Shown here: in pieces, positions 30,863 to 42,597 of the stretch | Layout of the letters: each line of letters begins with the position of its first letter | How positions within the stretch are numbered: position 1 is the first letter of the stretch | Origin: Nothophaeocryptopus gaeumannii | Lineage: Eukaryota > Ascomycota > Dothideomycetes > Mycosphaerellales > Mycosphaerellaceae | Reading direction: 5' to 3' | Length of the DNA stretch: 64,000 nt | Assembly (NCBI GenBank): GCA_031771865.1 | Contig: JASISA010000042.1 | Span: forward strand, 248,001-312,000 | Program-made: the position numbers and the translations under genes | The notes under the pieces: generated by a model | The model's database searches: none | What the model was told of the DNA's origin: nothing | What the model saw: the letters and a program-made list of their open reading frames with translations, nothing else

Positions 30863-31790
30863 TGGCCTGGGGAAATAGATCAAGGGCTGAAGAGACGGAT
30901 GGACAGCAGATGACGAGAGACAAGGCACACAGCGTCAAGGGGTGCTCTCGTACCTGAAGTTGCGAGGGAACCGGCGCAAACGGAGGTAGAGTACACTAAC
31001 GTATGATGATCACAATACGGGAAGTGGCTCCTGGGAAGAGTTTTTTTGCAGCACTTTGGTCAGGCTCTGCACTTTGCGCCGCCGGGGCTCCCGCGATCTC
31101 TCACCCTACGGGAACAAGCCTTAGCTGTCAACGTACAGATCGAACCCCTGCAAGAACCTCCATTGTATGAAATGGATCTATGAGCCCACGACAAGGCCGT
31201 ACACCTGAATATTTGAGAGGAAGCACCGGACCGAGACCGAGCATTGTACCCAAGAGCTGGATCGAGCCACGCAGGAAAGAATCACAGAAAGCCGCTTTGT
31301 TCGGAGACAAAGGTAGGTCCCTTTTGCTAAACAGCATACGCGTGTTCCTTTCTCGATCTTCATTAATAGTGCTTTGTTCTATTTCTCACGTCTCAATCGG
31401 AGTCCTGCCTTTTCACAAGACCGCCTCTCCTTCGAGTCGAGTGTCAAAAGTTTGTTTTCGTCAAAAGTACACGCATCGTCTGGACGCTAGACTCTGTCAT
31501 TTCGGCAGCTTATGTCGAACTAGCAACTGCTCACGAGAGTGTACATCCTCGCTTGAAAAGATGTCTGACCTCAGGAACCTACAGATCACCTGCTCCATCC
31601 AGGCTATCTTGGCACAGATGTCCACTTTCCAGTCGCCCCCTACTCATCATGGTGCTAATCTGGTCAGGCAGGTCCTGTCAGAGCCCATAATGGCCCGTGC
31701 GCGACGTGCCACACACCACACACAATCAATCTCCTGATCTCTTCGTTTCGTGGAACAAATTCGAAGAGCTGGTCAGTCTATTCTGACCCC

Positions 31791-32529
31791 TCTGCCGAGC
31801 CTAGTGATGGCGAAATTTCAGCCTTATGCACGAACTCCGACAAGGTCGTCTTCCACGGCATCGAGATCACCACACCAGCACTGACGTTGGCAGGTGGCAG
31901 ATACACCCAACGATCTGAGCAGTATCCAAGTCACATCCATTCAATCACTGGCGCTGTAGAGATCAGAGCCGTAATCAGTCATCTCAACGCCAAACTCGCA
32001 AATATTGGATCTTCCACCACTACTGGCTCGTGGCTGTACGCCAACGCCAGCTGTTCCATGACCGTCTCTCTTGACAACGACAACATGGGCTTCTTGGACT
32101 CCACATATCAGCGCATCGATCGCATGAAGCAAGCTTGCTCGCGACAGCTAGACATGCTTCACGGCGGTCTGCTCATCCGGTCCAAAGAGAACGACACTGG
32201 CGGCGATGGTGACTCTCTTCGCAGCAAATCATCGACAACTTCTTCCAGTACCGCACGGTCGAATAGAGCAGACACAGCTGTCACTTTTGGGGACGCCCCA
32301 TCGACTTTGAATCCAGCAGCTATCCTATCTTGGTGCGGCGGTGCAGGCTGTCACAGCCGGCAACGTTCTGGGTCCATTGTGCCTGCACGTCGCTAATAGT
32401 AACCTGGTGGCTGCTGATCTGAGCAGTGTCCGTGAGAGGGTAAAGCAAAAGCTGCGCAAAGGTGGGTACGGTACGTTCTCAGCCCGGTATGTAGAGGCAG
32501 CGTTGAATTATATGGATCGGGATGCATAA
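31791..32529 (+). pseudogene. hypothetical gene with a frame change near 32.31 kb
   Basis: Frame one reads SDGEISALCTNSDKVVFHGI, later SHLNAKLANIGSSTTTGSWL and FLDSTYQRIDRMKQACSRQL, with a serine-rich stretch. Near 32310-32320 coding passes to another frame: QAVTAGNVLGPLCLHVANSN, ending YVEAALNYMDRDA at 32529. One base too many at CCAGCAGC would explain it. An upstream exon beginning MSDLRNLQITCSIQAIL at 31561 is possible. Function unknown. Confidence 0.4.
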
Positions 32530-32841
32530 TCTAGTGCGCGAGGAGAACCGGACAGGGAGGTCGAAAGAGGTGGACAGAGAAGATAGAATGAATACATGTC
32601 CTTGAAAGCTTCAATTACGGTTGCCTCATACGAGAGGTTATAACAAACTCAAGACGGTCATCGCTCAATGGTGGAGTCTGGCTTATTAGATCCAGGCAGC
32701 GCTAGCTTGAGACGAGCAGTTCGTGGTAGGCGAGGAGGCATCTAGAGATAGACGTAAGGGCTGACACAACATTTCCTTCAGCTGTACTGCGTTACAGAAA
32801 GCTGTACGGATAGAGATCACTTACCAGCATCTCGCTCAGGC

Positions 32842-33096
32842 TCATTTCTTTTCCTTCCATTTTTCTGACGCCATCCACTCCTTCAGCTCGAGCTCACACT
32901 CCGCTTCCTTCTTCCCAAGTTCCTTCTGCTCCGCTTTCTTCCTAGCTACGGCTTTCATCTCCAGCTCTGCTTTGCTTGAGAAGTCCTCTCGGAGGACCGC
33001 CTTGTCCTCGTGGGAGCCCATGATTCGGTATCGAATCTCGTTTCCACCGTTCTTCTCTGTCTTTGTGCGCCGATCCAAACGGAGGGAGTTCGCCAT
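32842..33096 (-). CDS. small charged coiled-coil protein (84 aa), hypothetical
   Basis: Starts MANSLRLDRRTKTEKNGG; an in-frame ATG at 33132 could extend it. Residues about 36-80 are a continuous charged helix (AELEMKAVARKKAEQKELGK, then ECELELKEWM) ending EKWKEKK, likely a coiled coil. There is no signal peptide. A possible acceptor CTTCAG lies just upstream, so a leader intron is possible. Family not recognised. Confidence 0.48.
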   Translation of the reverse strand: MANSLRLDRRTKTEKNGGNEIRYRIMGSHEDKAVLREDFSSKAELEMKAVARKKAEQKELGKKEAECELELKEWMASEKWKEKK

Positions 33097-36008
33097 CGTG
33101 CGCTTGGTGAGCCTGAAGTTGCTGGAGTGCAAGTTCGGGTTAGTAATGGGTGATTGAGGGCGGCGGGGAGTTGAGTCTTCCGATCGTACCTTTTGATTTC
33201 TCCTGATTTTGTTATATGGTATCGAGTTGCTTTTCTGTGCTCAGGCTTCGCTGCTGATGGCTGCGGGGCGGAACGTGTGTTTGAACAAGTCTGGGGTGTA
33301 GTTCGTAGGACGCGTCAATGGTCAGACAGTAGCAGCGAGAGAGAACATTGTAGAAACTTGCCGGGCTTGTAGCGACACTCGGATGGCGGGAGCTAACGGA
33401 AGTACGTGGATCACATGCCGACTTCATCTCCTCTCCAGACAGACCGCCCGCCTCCAAATCCTGATTTCCAGCCTTTCCATTCTCTCCGAGGGAGCCCCGA
33501 TCTGCCTGATGTGTTCATGCGCTATTCCAGATCTCGACAACGGACACACACAGGTCTGAACTCTGGCGAAAGCTCGAGCGTGACCACCTTGCTCGAACAC
33601 TGCGGGTTGAACCGTCTGTTTCATTTCACCTACAAGTCGTAACCTAGAGAAAAGAGCGAAGAATAGAGAGGAGACAACTGCAACTCGAGAATTTGGAGAA
33701 TCGGGCACGGAAGAGGCAATCAGGTTTGGTACACCGGGTCGTCTTGCGAAACTGCCAATTCGTACCAGCAGCTGCCTTTCCCCCCTATAAATCCTACGAT
33801 AGAAGCTCAAGCGAAGGACACACTTCAAATCCCGCACGGCAATTGGAAGTAAGTGTGATCGAGAGGGATCCGTGGTTCATGTAAAGCACACAGGTAGGTG
33901 ATGAACATTCTTCACTCCCTAATGGCGTTGAGCTACTCTTCTAAGGGCCACGAATTCAACCCATACACATCTCCTCCCGGCCCGCGCGGGACCTCCACCT
34001 TCGTACTGAACATGCCGTCCATCTCCAGATCCGTGAGCAGCGGACGATGAGCTCTATCACTAAGCTGGGATTCGATCCTCGCCTTTTTGCAAGCCTCACA
34101 CCGCCAGCTCTCTGCGAGAAGTAGTCAGCTTCTCGATCGATTGAGACTTTTCGGTGTACATGCCTCGTTTAGCTTCTACGGAGTCCACACATTCTTGGTG
34201 AAACAGCCCAACTTTGACAGTTCACGTTCGAGCACTGTGTCAACTCTCGCTGATCTAAGCCGCCTTTACAAGCGCATATCGATTCGGCTGTCAAGATTTC
34301 GAAAATCGATTTCTCGGATACCGAACTCATTGAAGACGATGCAAAACGCCCCGTCGGCTTGACGGTCGAGGTTGTCTTGCCGCTTGTTGGTGCAGACTTG
34401 GGAGAACTCTTCGGCGGCACGGCACCGTCGAGATCCCACCTTGCGGCTCGAGCATCAACGTGCGCGGAATCTGTATCGCCTATTCTCGGGTATGCCGTGG
34501 AGCCAGAGTTGATAGCCGGAGAGACTATGGTAGCATTTGCTACAAGCGCTGGGACCTGCAAGCGAGGGCCTCGGTGCGGGCTATCGATGAGAAACCCATC
34601 TATTGCTGTACTTTCGGAGGCCATATCAGTTGGACTCACGTGTATCGAAGATGAAGCGGCAGCAATTCGCAAATCGAGACCTTTGAGGATCGAAATAGGG
34701 CATTCGCTGAGACCAATGGGCTTGTGCCAAAGGGCGACAGAGGATTCGAGCACGGAATCGATAACAGGCGCGCACACGAAGTAGCAAGGAGGGCCTATGG
34801 CCTCCTTGCGCATTCGACGGAGCAAACCCAGGATCTGGCTCGGAAAGGGCTTGTTCGAACAGAGTCGTAGTGGTGTGTTTGATGCGCTCCACGACGAGAG
34901 CTGCCTCTTCACGAATGCTAGCACTTCATTCATTGACGCCTAGCAACTCATTTCCCTTGTTAAGATATATAGCTTTCAGCTTCAGCTCGCTGGCAAAGAA
35001 GCGCTGCTGCTTAAGAGAGCGCTTTCGATGGCCATGAGACGATTGCAACATCTTATCGCCCTGGCTTGAGAAGCCCCACGGCTACATGAGCTAGGAGAAT
35101 GACTGTTTCGGCGTAGAATATCATGATCGGCCCGGTTCTACGCTCCTATCTCGTTGAGGAGGGAACAGGTGAAGTAGAAGGACGGCCGCTGAGTTTCGTT
35201 GTTTTGGCACGCTACATGCTCACCTCGGCTGAGAAGCTATTCCACATGCAGCGTAGCTTCATGTTCGCTCTGTTTGTGAGGCAGATCGGGTTGGTCGCAG
35301 CAGAGCAGCTACGAAACGGAGTCGAGGAGTTGTCGCAGTTTGTTGCTACTTGGCCATTGCCTTAGTGCGCATGTGCGCTTTCTATCTGGGTACGGAAGAC
35401 GGAGCTCGGGGACGGAATCGGAGATCTGAAAAACAGACATGGTGAACTGCCTCGTGGAGCATTCGAGAGTGCTCTAGCTGAAGGATTTTCTTCAGATACA
35501 CTCAATCGTGCAGACTTTACGCACGCTCTCTCGGGAGCATCTTGAGTATCTGGTGCTTGCAACTCTGAAGCTGCCGCTGACCCGCTAAGGTCGTATGCCC
35601 GTTCCCTTGTGAGTATCGGGAAGACGACAGCTCAATTTAGGAGTGAGCAGGATCGAGGTCATTGAAATGGGACAATCCGTTGGAGGCACCGCGTGCTCTG
35701 GGCAAGGAAGACACCGAGAAAACGCCACGCACGGGCTGGACCTAATAATGTGATCAATGTGAGTATACAAGGACGTGCGTAGTCAAGCAGCTGATTCTTC
35801 TCGCGCGTCAAGTGAATCTGTTAGTTCAACGGCCCGCACATTATGCACGCACCACGTACCGCCTAGTACCGCCTACAAAGCTCTCCGCCCTCAACTCCGA
35901 ACGCAAAACAACTACAACTTCATCCGCCAACTTCTCCTCTCCAGCGAAACCAACTCTTGACCTTTCCTGCCCTTACTACAACACTCTCCAGCCCAGCTAC
36001 AGCAAACT
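33097..36008. other. gene-poor stretch with possible decayed coding sequence at 34.27-34.87 kb
   Basis: Between about 34270 and 34870 the plus strand shows coding-like pieces in different frames (KIDFSDTELIEDDAKRPVGL; later GSNSQIETFEDRNRAFAETN and ARRAYGLLAHSTEQTQDLAR). No consistent gene could be assembled. The 254-codon minus frame at 34169-34933 is judged a shadow. The rest looks non-coding. The final about 150 bp form the promoter of the gene at 36009. Confidence 0.35.
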
Positions 36009-37313
36009 ATGGCCCTGACGTCCGGCACTGCCTCGTGGCTTCGAGCCGCCGAATTCGCGCAGGACCTGGACGCCATTGTGGCCTCCCTCGCAGTGGGCTC
36101 GCCGCATTCTCCTCGACTGGCCGAATTCCGGAAGAAAGCAAAGCTTTTGGTCCACCGTCTCCTCACCGACAACGATGCCAAGGCGTTTGCCGCGCCATAC
36201 AATATCGCCTTCACAGACCGTCGTGTCGAAAGGTACACGACTAACATCGCGATCGACATCGACGACTTTGATCTCCACTCTCTCGTGTTTGCGATCGAAA
36301 CGGAGCTCTCCAAAACGGCAAACACTACAATATGGCCGTTGCTGTCCAACGTCGACGAGCGGGCATTCCGCGCGGTCGTGCGATGCGTCGCCATCTGCGC
36401 CTGGGACAACCTTCGCTACTTGATGAAATCGCAGTCAAATCTGATGCAGAAGGCGCCCTTGTATAAAAGCTACTGCAAGGCACTAGAAACCGTTAAGCCC
36501 TATCGATCGGCGATGCGTGCGCGGCTAGACGGTGGACTTCCAAACGAAGTTGAAGACATGATTCTTGCTGGTCTCGCCAAGCTCCGCCTCCCACCTGTCG
36601 TCGAGTTTTCTGACAAAGAGAGCTTTCTCGAGCATGCCGAAAAGGTCTCGGAGCTACTCTCGCCATTCCGGCACAATGGAAGCAGTGGCTTCCTTCGAGC
36701 AGCGCTCACATTCGACACCATCGCCACCATGCAACAATTCGGTCATCGTATCGAAGAAGCTATTTTAAACTCCCTCACCATCAACTGCGCCGCGAAGTTT
36801 CCGACCCCAAGCCAGCTCGCTCGATTCCCATACCCGAGGTTCCTGCACCAAAGCGCTCAGCTGAACCACCTCCATCTCCTCAACCTCACGATCATGCTCC
36901 CCCATTTTTTCACCAGCGGCAGCAACTATCCGACCGCTCTCTACAAAGCCCAAGATCATATCCACGGCCTCAACGGTTTGATTCCCAACCTCAAGACCGT
37001 CAATCTGGACATCGTGGAAGAAGGGGATGTTGCGCCCGCGCACACCCGCGCCCAGTACATGGGCAGGCTCCCCAAAGGCGGATTGACTACCATTGCGCCG
37101 GAGATGGAGAAGATTGTGGAGGGGATGAAGAAGCTCGAGGTCAAGGAGAAGAGCTTGACATACTTCGACGAGAACGCGTCGCGGCAGTACTCCTTGGAGG
37201 TGGTTAGGGGCGCAGTTTTGATGGCTGAGCCGGAGGATGGAGAAGACGAGGTCCGCAAGGAGAAGATTGCGGAGATGGCGAGGCGTTGGCCGGGAAGGAC
37301 AGTGTTCTTCTAA
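36009..37313 (+). CDS. hypothetical protein (434 aa), intact
   Basis: Starts MALTSGTASWLRAAEFAQDL with A at -3, and the frame is open throughout. It is an all-helical soluble protein: residues about 1-110 are helices with FRKKAKLLVHRLLTDNDAKA, and a middle region contains WDNLRYLMKSQSNLMQKAPL. A hydrophobic patch (about 295-308, LHLLNLTIMLPHFF) is too short and polar for a membrane span. The C-terminus is charged (EPEDGEDEVRKEKIAEMARR). There is no F-box despite the neighbourhood. No family recognised. It is the cleanest single-exon gene in the central part of the window. Confidence 0.72.
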   Translation: MALTSGTASWLRAAEFAQDLDAIVASLAVGSPHSPRLAEFRKKAKLLVHRLLTDNDAKAFAAPYNIAFTDRRVERYTTNIAIDIDDFDLHSLVFAIETELSKTANTTIWPLLSNVDERAFRAVVRCVAICAWDNLRYLMKSQSNLMQKAPLYKSYCKALETVKPYRSAMRARLDGGLPNEVEDMILAGLAKLRLPPVVEFSDKESFLEHAEKVSELLSPFRHNGSSGFLRAALTFDTIATMQQFGHRIEEAILNSLTINCAAKFPTPSQLARFPYPRFLHQSAQLNHLHLLNLTIMLPHFFTSGSNYPTALYKAQDHIHGLNGLIPNLKTVNLDIVEEGDVAPAHTRAQYMGRLPKGGLTTIAPEMEKIVEGMKKLEVKEKSLTYFDENASRQYSLEVVRGAVLMAEPEDGEDEVRKEKIAEMARRWPGRTVFF

Positions 37314-40300
37314 ACATGGAGAGAGCGCAGAGTCCGAAGAGCGCTGCGTGACTGCGATACTGAGGGCTGGGCCCATGGTTGCTTCTTGAACCTTTCCCTG
37401 GAGATGCTGACAGAGTCGCTACATGACGAGTATGATATTAGAGCCTCCATATTTCCATGATTCCCTCCTCAGCTGACCGAGATGCTTCTGTTTCTGCTAT
37501 CAATACTCGTCTTTATGCCTGCCAGTACCCTGCCTTCTAGTCCTCCGGTCATACATGACTATACGAATCGAGTCTCTGCTGAGTATAGGCAAGCAGGTAG
37601 TTCAAGGCCATTTCCGTGTCTTCCTCAACCCGAGCTTCGCAGTCGCTCGAGGCTGTGTGACCGCTGTATGCACCGGACTGGGAGGTTACGCTGATGTGAA
37701 TAGGACACGCACATGAGAAAGCGTTGCGCCGTAACGTGTCGAGAATCAAGTCCAAAACATGAGTGGCGATCAGCAAATCGCAAGTCGCGAGAGGGAAAGT
37801 CTTTAGTTCCGAAGTCCGACATACAACGGCGTGTGCATTCAGACATTCATGTCAGCAAGGATGACGAGGCAGATGGGAGCATGTTCCTGCTCGAGCTGTC
37901 CGCCGTACCAAGAGCTGGTATCATTGCCGGGTGATGCTTTGCTCTTTCAATGATCCCAAGGGCAATAACGACAGCCGTTTGGCCTGCTTGCCGTCAAAGG
38001 GCTTGAAGACGAAGACCGTAGTAGTGAGCACAGCTTCCGAAATACTGTCTCCCGGAGCCGTAGTAACGCAGCACACGCAGGTGAAAGCCGCAGCGAGCTC
38101 GTGACTGGTGCTTCTGTAACAGAGGAAATTATCCTGTGTCAAGATTCGCGGAATGACGATCAATCATCGGTACGATGAATCTTCTTCGGCCGCCAGATGA
38201 ATGCCCGAAAGTCCGCTCTCGAAGTACGTGCTTCTCGTAGGGAAGTAGAGTAGATAGCAACCCGAGAAATGTGGTTGACGTACTGCTGTGTAATGATGTT
38301 CTCGTCTATAGTAACGCTGTTTCACAATATGACCGCTTGTCTCGAATATGCTGCTGCCTCTAGTGTATACTGATGAGAAGAGAGTTGCGCTGATTATGGA
38401 CATCAATAGCCAGAATCTATTCGAGAGCGTTTTGAGCTCCAAGCCGTCTGGACGTGATTCAGAAGGAATGGTCAGAGTCGAGATCCGTGCAATGAAATGC
38501 AAGAGACGAACCGAACTAGCACGAATTAGAGACTGGCGTCGCAACCAATGCCGCGTATGATGAGCTGAAGCGCTTCGGAGTTGGAGTTGCGAGACGTATC
38601 CACCAAGCAGTCATCCCGATCGCACATCTCACCACTCTGGCCCCTTTCTCGTGATTAGCCGTCCAAGAAGACAATCAGTTGAGACAGATGACCGCGGGAG
38701 GAGGATCAGTCGCATGTAATGAGTGCGGTCTTCGTGGTTTGGCTTAAGGTCTCGTATAGGCGTTCCTGGGTTGGAAATGCTCGAGAGATCGTGCGCCTGT
38801 CGTTCAGATCGATGACGCGATGAATTGAAGGTGGGTAAGAACCACCTGGAGGGGACGGATGTTGCCCCATTCAACCACCCTCTCGCTTTTTGGCATCCCA
38901 TCCGTTGCCCACTCCAACTTCTTGGTCGTCTAAGTGGTGGCTGCTATCGTAAGCTGAAGGTCTACCTCGCGAAGCGCTATTCTAGAGACAGGGTAGTATC
39001 TTCGACTGTAAGCGAAGCATTCTCGAACTCTCTAGGCGTATCGCGTGTATCTGCGCTTTTCCACAATCCCACGAGCTTCAAAACCCAAGTTGGTGAAACA
39101 GAAGCTGGAGGAGGAGTTATTCCACCAACCAATTGGCAGCTTGCACACGGCGCCAGGCCTGCTTGAGTTCTCGAAACTACCGATCTCGTCACATCAAGAA
39201 TCGTTCGAAATGTAGGAATTGATCGAACCATGATAGCGTCTGAATGGGCACGAACTGTATCCATCCTCGAGGGAGTTCCTGCGTCAACGCTGCTCGTGCA
39301 GCTGCGCTACCATTGCTCTCATCGAAGGTTTCCTAGCGCGTAGAGGATGGAGCGTGGCTCGAGCGACGTGCGATGTGAGGATTCCAGTGATACCAACGAG
39401 TGTGTTTCTTTCGCCGCCACCGCATAGGAAGTCTCTGCCGGCATGACGAGACGGTCGGATAGGGCTTTGAGGCACTCCAAAGCAATCGCAGAAGGTGCAG
39501 CCGGGGAGATGGATAGGGTCTTGTATGTTGTAGGCAAGTGAGTCTTCCGCGGGCTCGTAGAGCAGCAACTCACGTGTTCCGGCGCCCCCTTATCCTTGGT
39601 ATTGTGCCGCCGTTGAAGCAATTGGCGCGTTGCGTAGTGATCGGCGGAGGTGAGCTGATACAGCCTCAGCTGTGTTTGGTCCGCGTATCGTGTTCCCTAA
39701 CCAAATGGCGGTTGAGACTCTTGTATGGCAAAGTTGATTGTCGGAAAGTGAAGGCGAGTTGAGGCTGCACCGGCGTAGCGGCGATTCCCTGAGTAGCGCA
39801 CTGACAGCCCGCCAAGCCTCGCGTTTGAAAGTAGGATTCGATCGATCACTACGCGGAAATGTCAACGTGGAGCGATGCAATGCTGGCAAAATGACTGAGG
39901 AGGTTGAAAAGGTATATAGCAATGATCTCAAGGAGGGACATTGATTCTTCTACGGCTTGCTCGGCCTCAACGGATACACCAAGGACAGCGATAGCGCTCC
40001 GAACTGAGCAAAAAGCAAAACAATTGCACGCCCCTCACCACTGCACAGCCTTCTCACCCTTAATCGGACCCAGACCTCCCTTAGTCAGCACCCAAAAGAT
40101 CAAAAGTTGTACAATGCTGGAGCAAAACTTGAGAGCTCACCTTAAGGAAATCTCTTTCGTGACAAGGCGAGTGCCAAGGGTCGCATCACTCATTGAAAGA
40201 TTTATTATGTTGACTGTGCTTGAGCGGGAAATGTACATACCTGATGGGTGAGAGACCCATACCGCAGTTTATGGTCATGCTGGACCGTTGATTGGATGAG

Positions 40301-41310
40301 AGATGTCGGGCTTTGGACAAATATCATGATGGAATTCAGTGAAGGGGACTTAGCGAAACTGAGGGGGGGGCGGGTGACGTAGGACTGTGTTCCTCCAGCC
40401 TCACACGTCCTCTAGACGCACACCTAGCACTCTCGAGAGCTTAAAAGCGTTTCGATCGAGCGGGTAGCTCCAACGGTTTGAGACACTACCTATTCCCACG
40501 TCTTACTCATTCTGCAGCCCATGGTCTCAGTGCATTGCGTTGCAGATCAGGAGCACGATCGATTGTTAGACAGGAGAGCACACAAACACACATCTACGTA
40601 GACAAGATAGAAAACCCTCCCTCCAGAAATACGCACTGCCTCCAGAAATACGCACTGCCTCCGACTATCTTCGTATCTGCATTGATCCGATAGAGCGATC
40701 GATCCAAACACTGCACGCGTGGTCATCTGTACCATTGGAGAAGCCCCATCTGCCATCTTGCCAGACACGCCTGGGGGCAGGGTGCACTTGACCTTTATAC
40801 CAGTGACAGGAGTCATTGCGAAGCATTTGCATTAAGCTTGGCCCACAACGACGGGTCAGAACACAGCGTTCTTTGCACTTTGGCTGAGAAAAAAATGCTC
40901 CCACCCACGATAACCAAGAGGATGTCCTACTTGTAGTGTACGTAGCAAGTTGCAGGTTGGGACACAGCGAAATGCATCGAAACCCCGACATACGACCAAG
41001 ACGAATGTTCATGGGCTCGTGTGTGACTTGCAATCAATTGAATCCCGCATCTAATCCTACTCTCACGTCCTTCTTAAACGAGCTCGTGTGGCGAAGACGA
41101 GAGCGGCGGGTCCTGTCCTGCGCGGCGGCACAAGACAAGGAAGACCTTTGCTCCAGCCAACTCATATCGCTGTTCCTCCTCATCACCATGCGCTCATCAG
41201 ACCCTCTTGCCGCTCAAATCTCCGCGCACGATCGGCCCAGGCCAGCATCTTCTGCTTTTCCTTCCGCGCCACTTCATGCTGATCCAATCGATACACGTAC
41301 GAGTGCTGCA
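37314..41310. other. 4-kb gene-poor region
   Basis: No supported complete gene. Weak coding-like plus-strand pieces occur at 37.95-38.16 kb (KGLKTKTVVVSTASEILSPG) and at 38348-38560 (RVALIMDINSQNLFESVLSS), possibly a decayed gene. A 19-bp tandem duplication (CCTCCAGAAATACGCACTG type) is at 40621-40658. A G8 homopolymer lies near 40.36 kb. Confidence 0.4.
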
Positions 41311-42077
41311 TCACAACTTCTCATCCATTTCCTCCCCTCTTCTGCTTCTCCGCCTCAAACGCTTCAAAACGTGCTTGTATCGGACACCCTCGGTCTGCGT
41401 AATGCGCTCCAGCGTGTCTGAATGCAGCAGCGAGGCGTCATCGTCCGCATTCGTGTTCCTGAGCGCGATCCTCACCCATGTTTCTCCAATCGGCGGCTCC
41501 GTGACGAACATTTCGCGTCGAACATCATTGGCGTGGATGGTGTTGGTCGGATCGCTTCGGGTCCAGGCACCGGCTGCTTCTGGGAGCTCGCCTTGCTCGG
41601 CGTGGCGGAAGAGAAAGGTGTTGAAGTCGGCCACGTCTTCCTCTGCGCCTGGAGTGGCGACAAGCGAGGAGGAGGCAATTTGCTTGGCGATTTGGACTTC
41701 GTTCATTCTAGCATCGTCGATAATGTCGAGCTAGGTCTTGCTAACGCAGCGAGCGCGGACGATGCCTTCTAGCGGGAGGATCTCGATGATATTGGCCAGC
41801 AGCTCGTTCAAATCCAGGAGCTTCACATGTGGTAAGTTGGACTCGAGGATACCAAAGAGGGTGGCGGGGTTGTTGCGCGGTGGCACAATGAAAGCGGCTC
41901 CGTGAGGAGAATGCCCAACAAATTGGCGGGATTGCCGGCCTTGTCCTCAAGAGCGGTGGTCGTGCTAGGAATGCTCGTTGAATGTGTGGTCGAAAGGCTC
42001 CAGTCATTTCTCAGTACGGCGCTGTCTGCGAAGTCGCTCGTGTCATGTCCACTGGACGGTTGATGTGTGCCTGACAA
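41311..42077 (-). pseudogene. F-box gene with frameshift and in-frame TAG
   Basis: The N-terminus MSGTHQPSSGHDTSDFADSA (from 42077) shifts frame near 41.88 kb. The F-box follows (LLDLNELLANIIEILPLEGI, VRARCVSKT). A TAG at about 41728 stands where a tryptophan (TGG) would be expected. The frame then runs open to 41311 with the family's C-terminal motif REMFVTEPP. CpA-to-TpA change would explain the TAG. Two lesions make it a likely pseudogene of an SCF adaptor. Confidence 0.6.
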
Positions 42078-42597
42078 GCTTGGCGCGAGCTGTTATCCCT
42101 GGCAACCCGCGAAGACTTTCACGGGCCACCCAACACCAGCTCTTACATGGGCAATAAGGAAGGGAGCCTTGCCATTCCTGTTCGTTCGCATACTTTGTTT
42201 GTCTGACGAAGGAAGATAACTGCCCAAATGCTCCCAAACGAATGCAATGCAGTGAATGAATAGAGCCCACTTGCGGGGCGTGACACCGAGGAGCGGAAAT
42301 TCGTCCATTGTCGAAGTCGACGCAGTAGGCGACCTCTTTCCGTGCGTGAGCAGCAACATCATTACTCAAGAAGCTTTTGAAACCCTCCGTGAAAAGGCAC
42401 ATCCAATTGATGTCTGCAATGGTTTCGTCGTTTTGGTGACTGTTCGTTGTCGTGGACCAGATAAAGCAGCAGACACAGGTCGACGCTACTGGAAGCGTGA
42501 CCCACGCTCGAACCCCGCGGAGTCGACCTGTTACCCCTGCTTACTGCGACAGGTAACCGTAGCAGTACCGAACTCAAGGCATCCTTTCTACTCCGCC
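42078..42597. other. intergenic between F-box genes
   Basis: No gene supported. Contains GCTCGAACCCCGCGG near 42.51 kb, which resembles a tRNA B box read on the minus strand, but no tRNA fold. Confidence 0.35.

Noticed and set aside
30308..30928. 206-codon minus-strand open frame
   Set aside because: The plus strand over 30605-30862 reads as a convincing charged terminal exon; the minus frame is its shadow.
34169..34933. 254-codon minus-strand open frame
   Set aside because: Serine-rich composition without a coherent fold. The opposite strand has better coding character in pieces over the same DNA.
40450..40530. tRNA-like A box (GTAGCTCCAACGG)
   Set aside because: No anticodon stem, B box or acceptor pairing follows.
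42505..42525. tRNA B-box-like sequence (GGGGTTCGAGC on the minus strand)
   Set aside because: The surrounding sequence does not fold into a T arm or acceptor stem, and no A box lies at the right distance.
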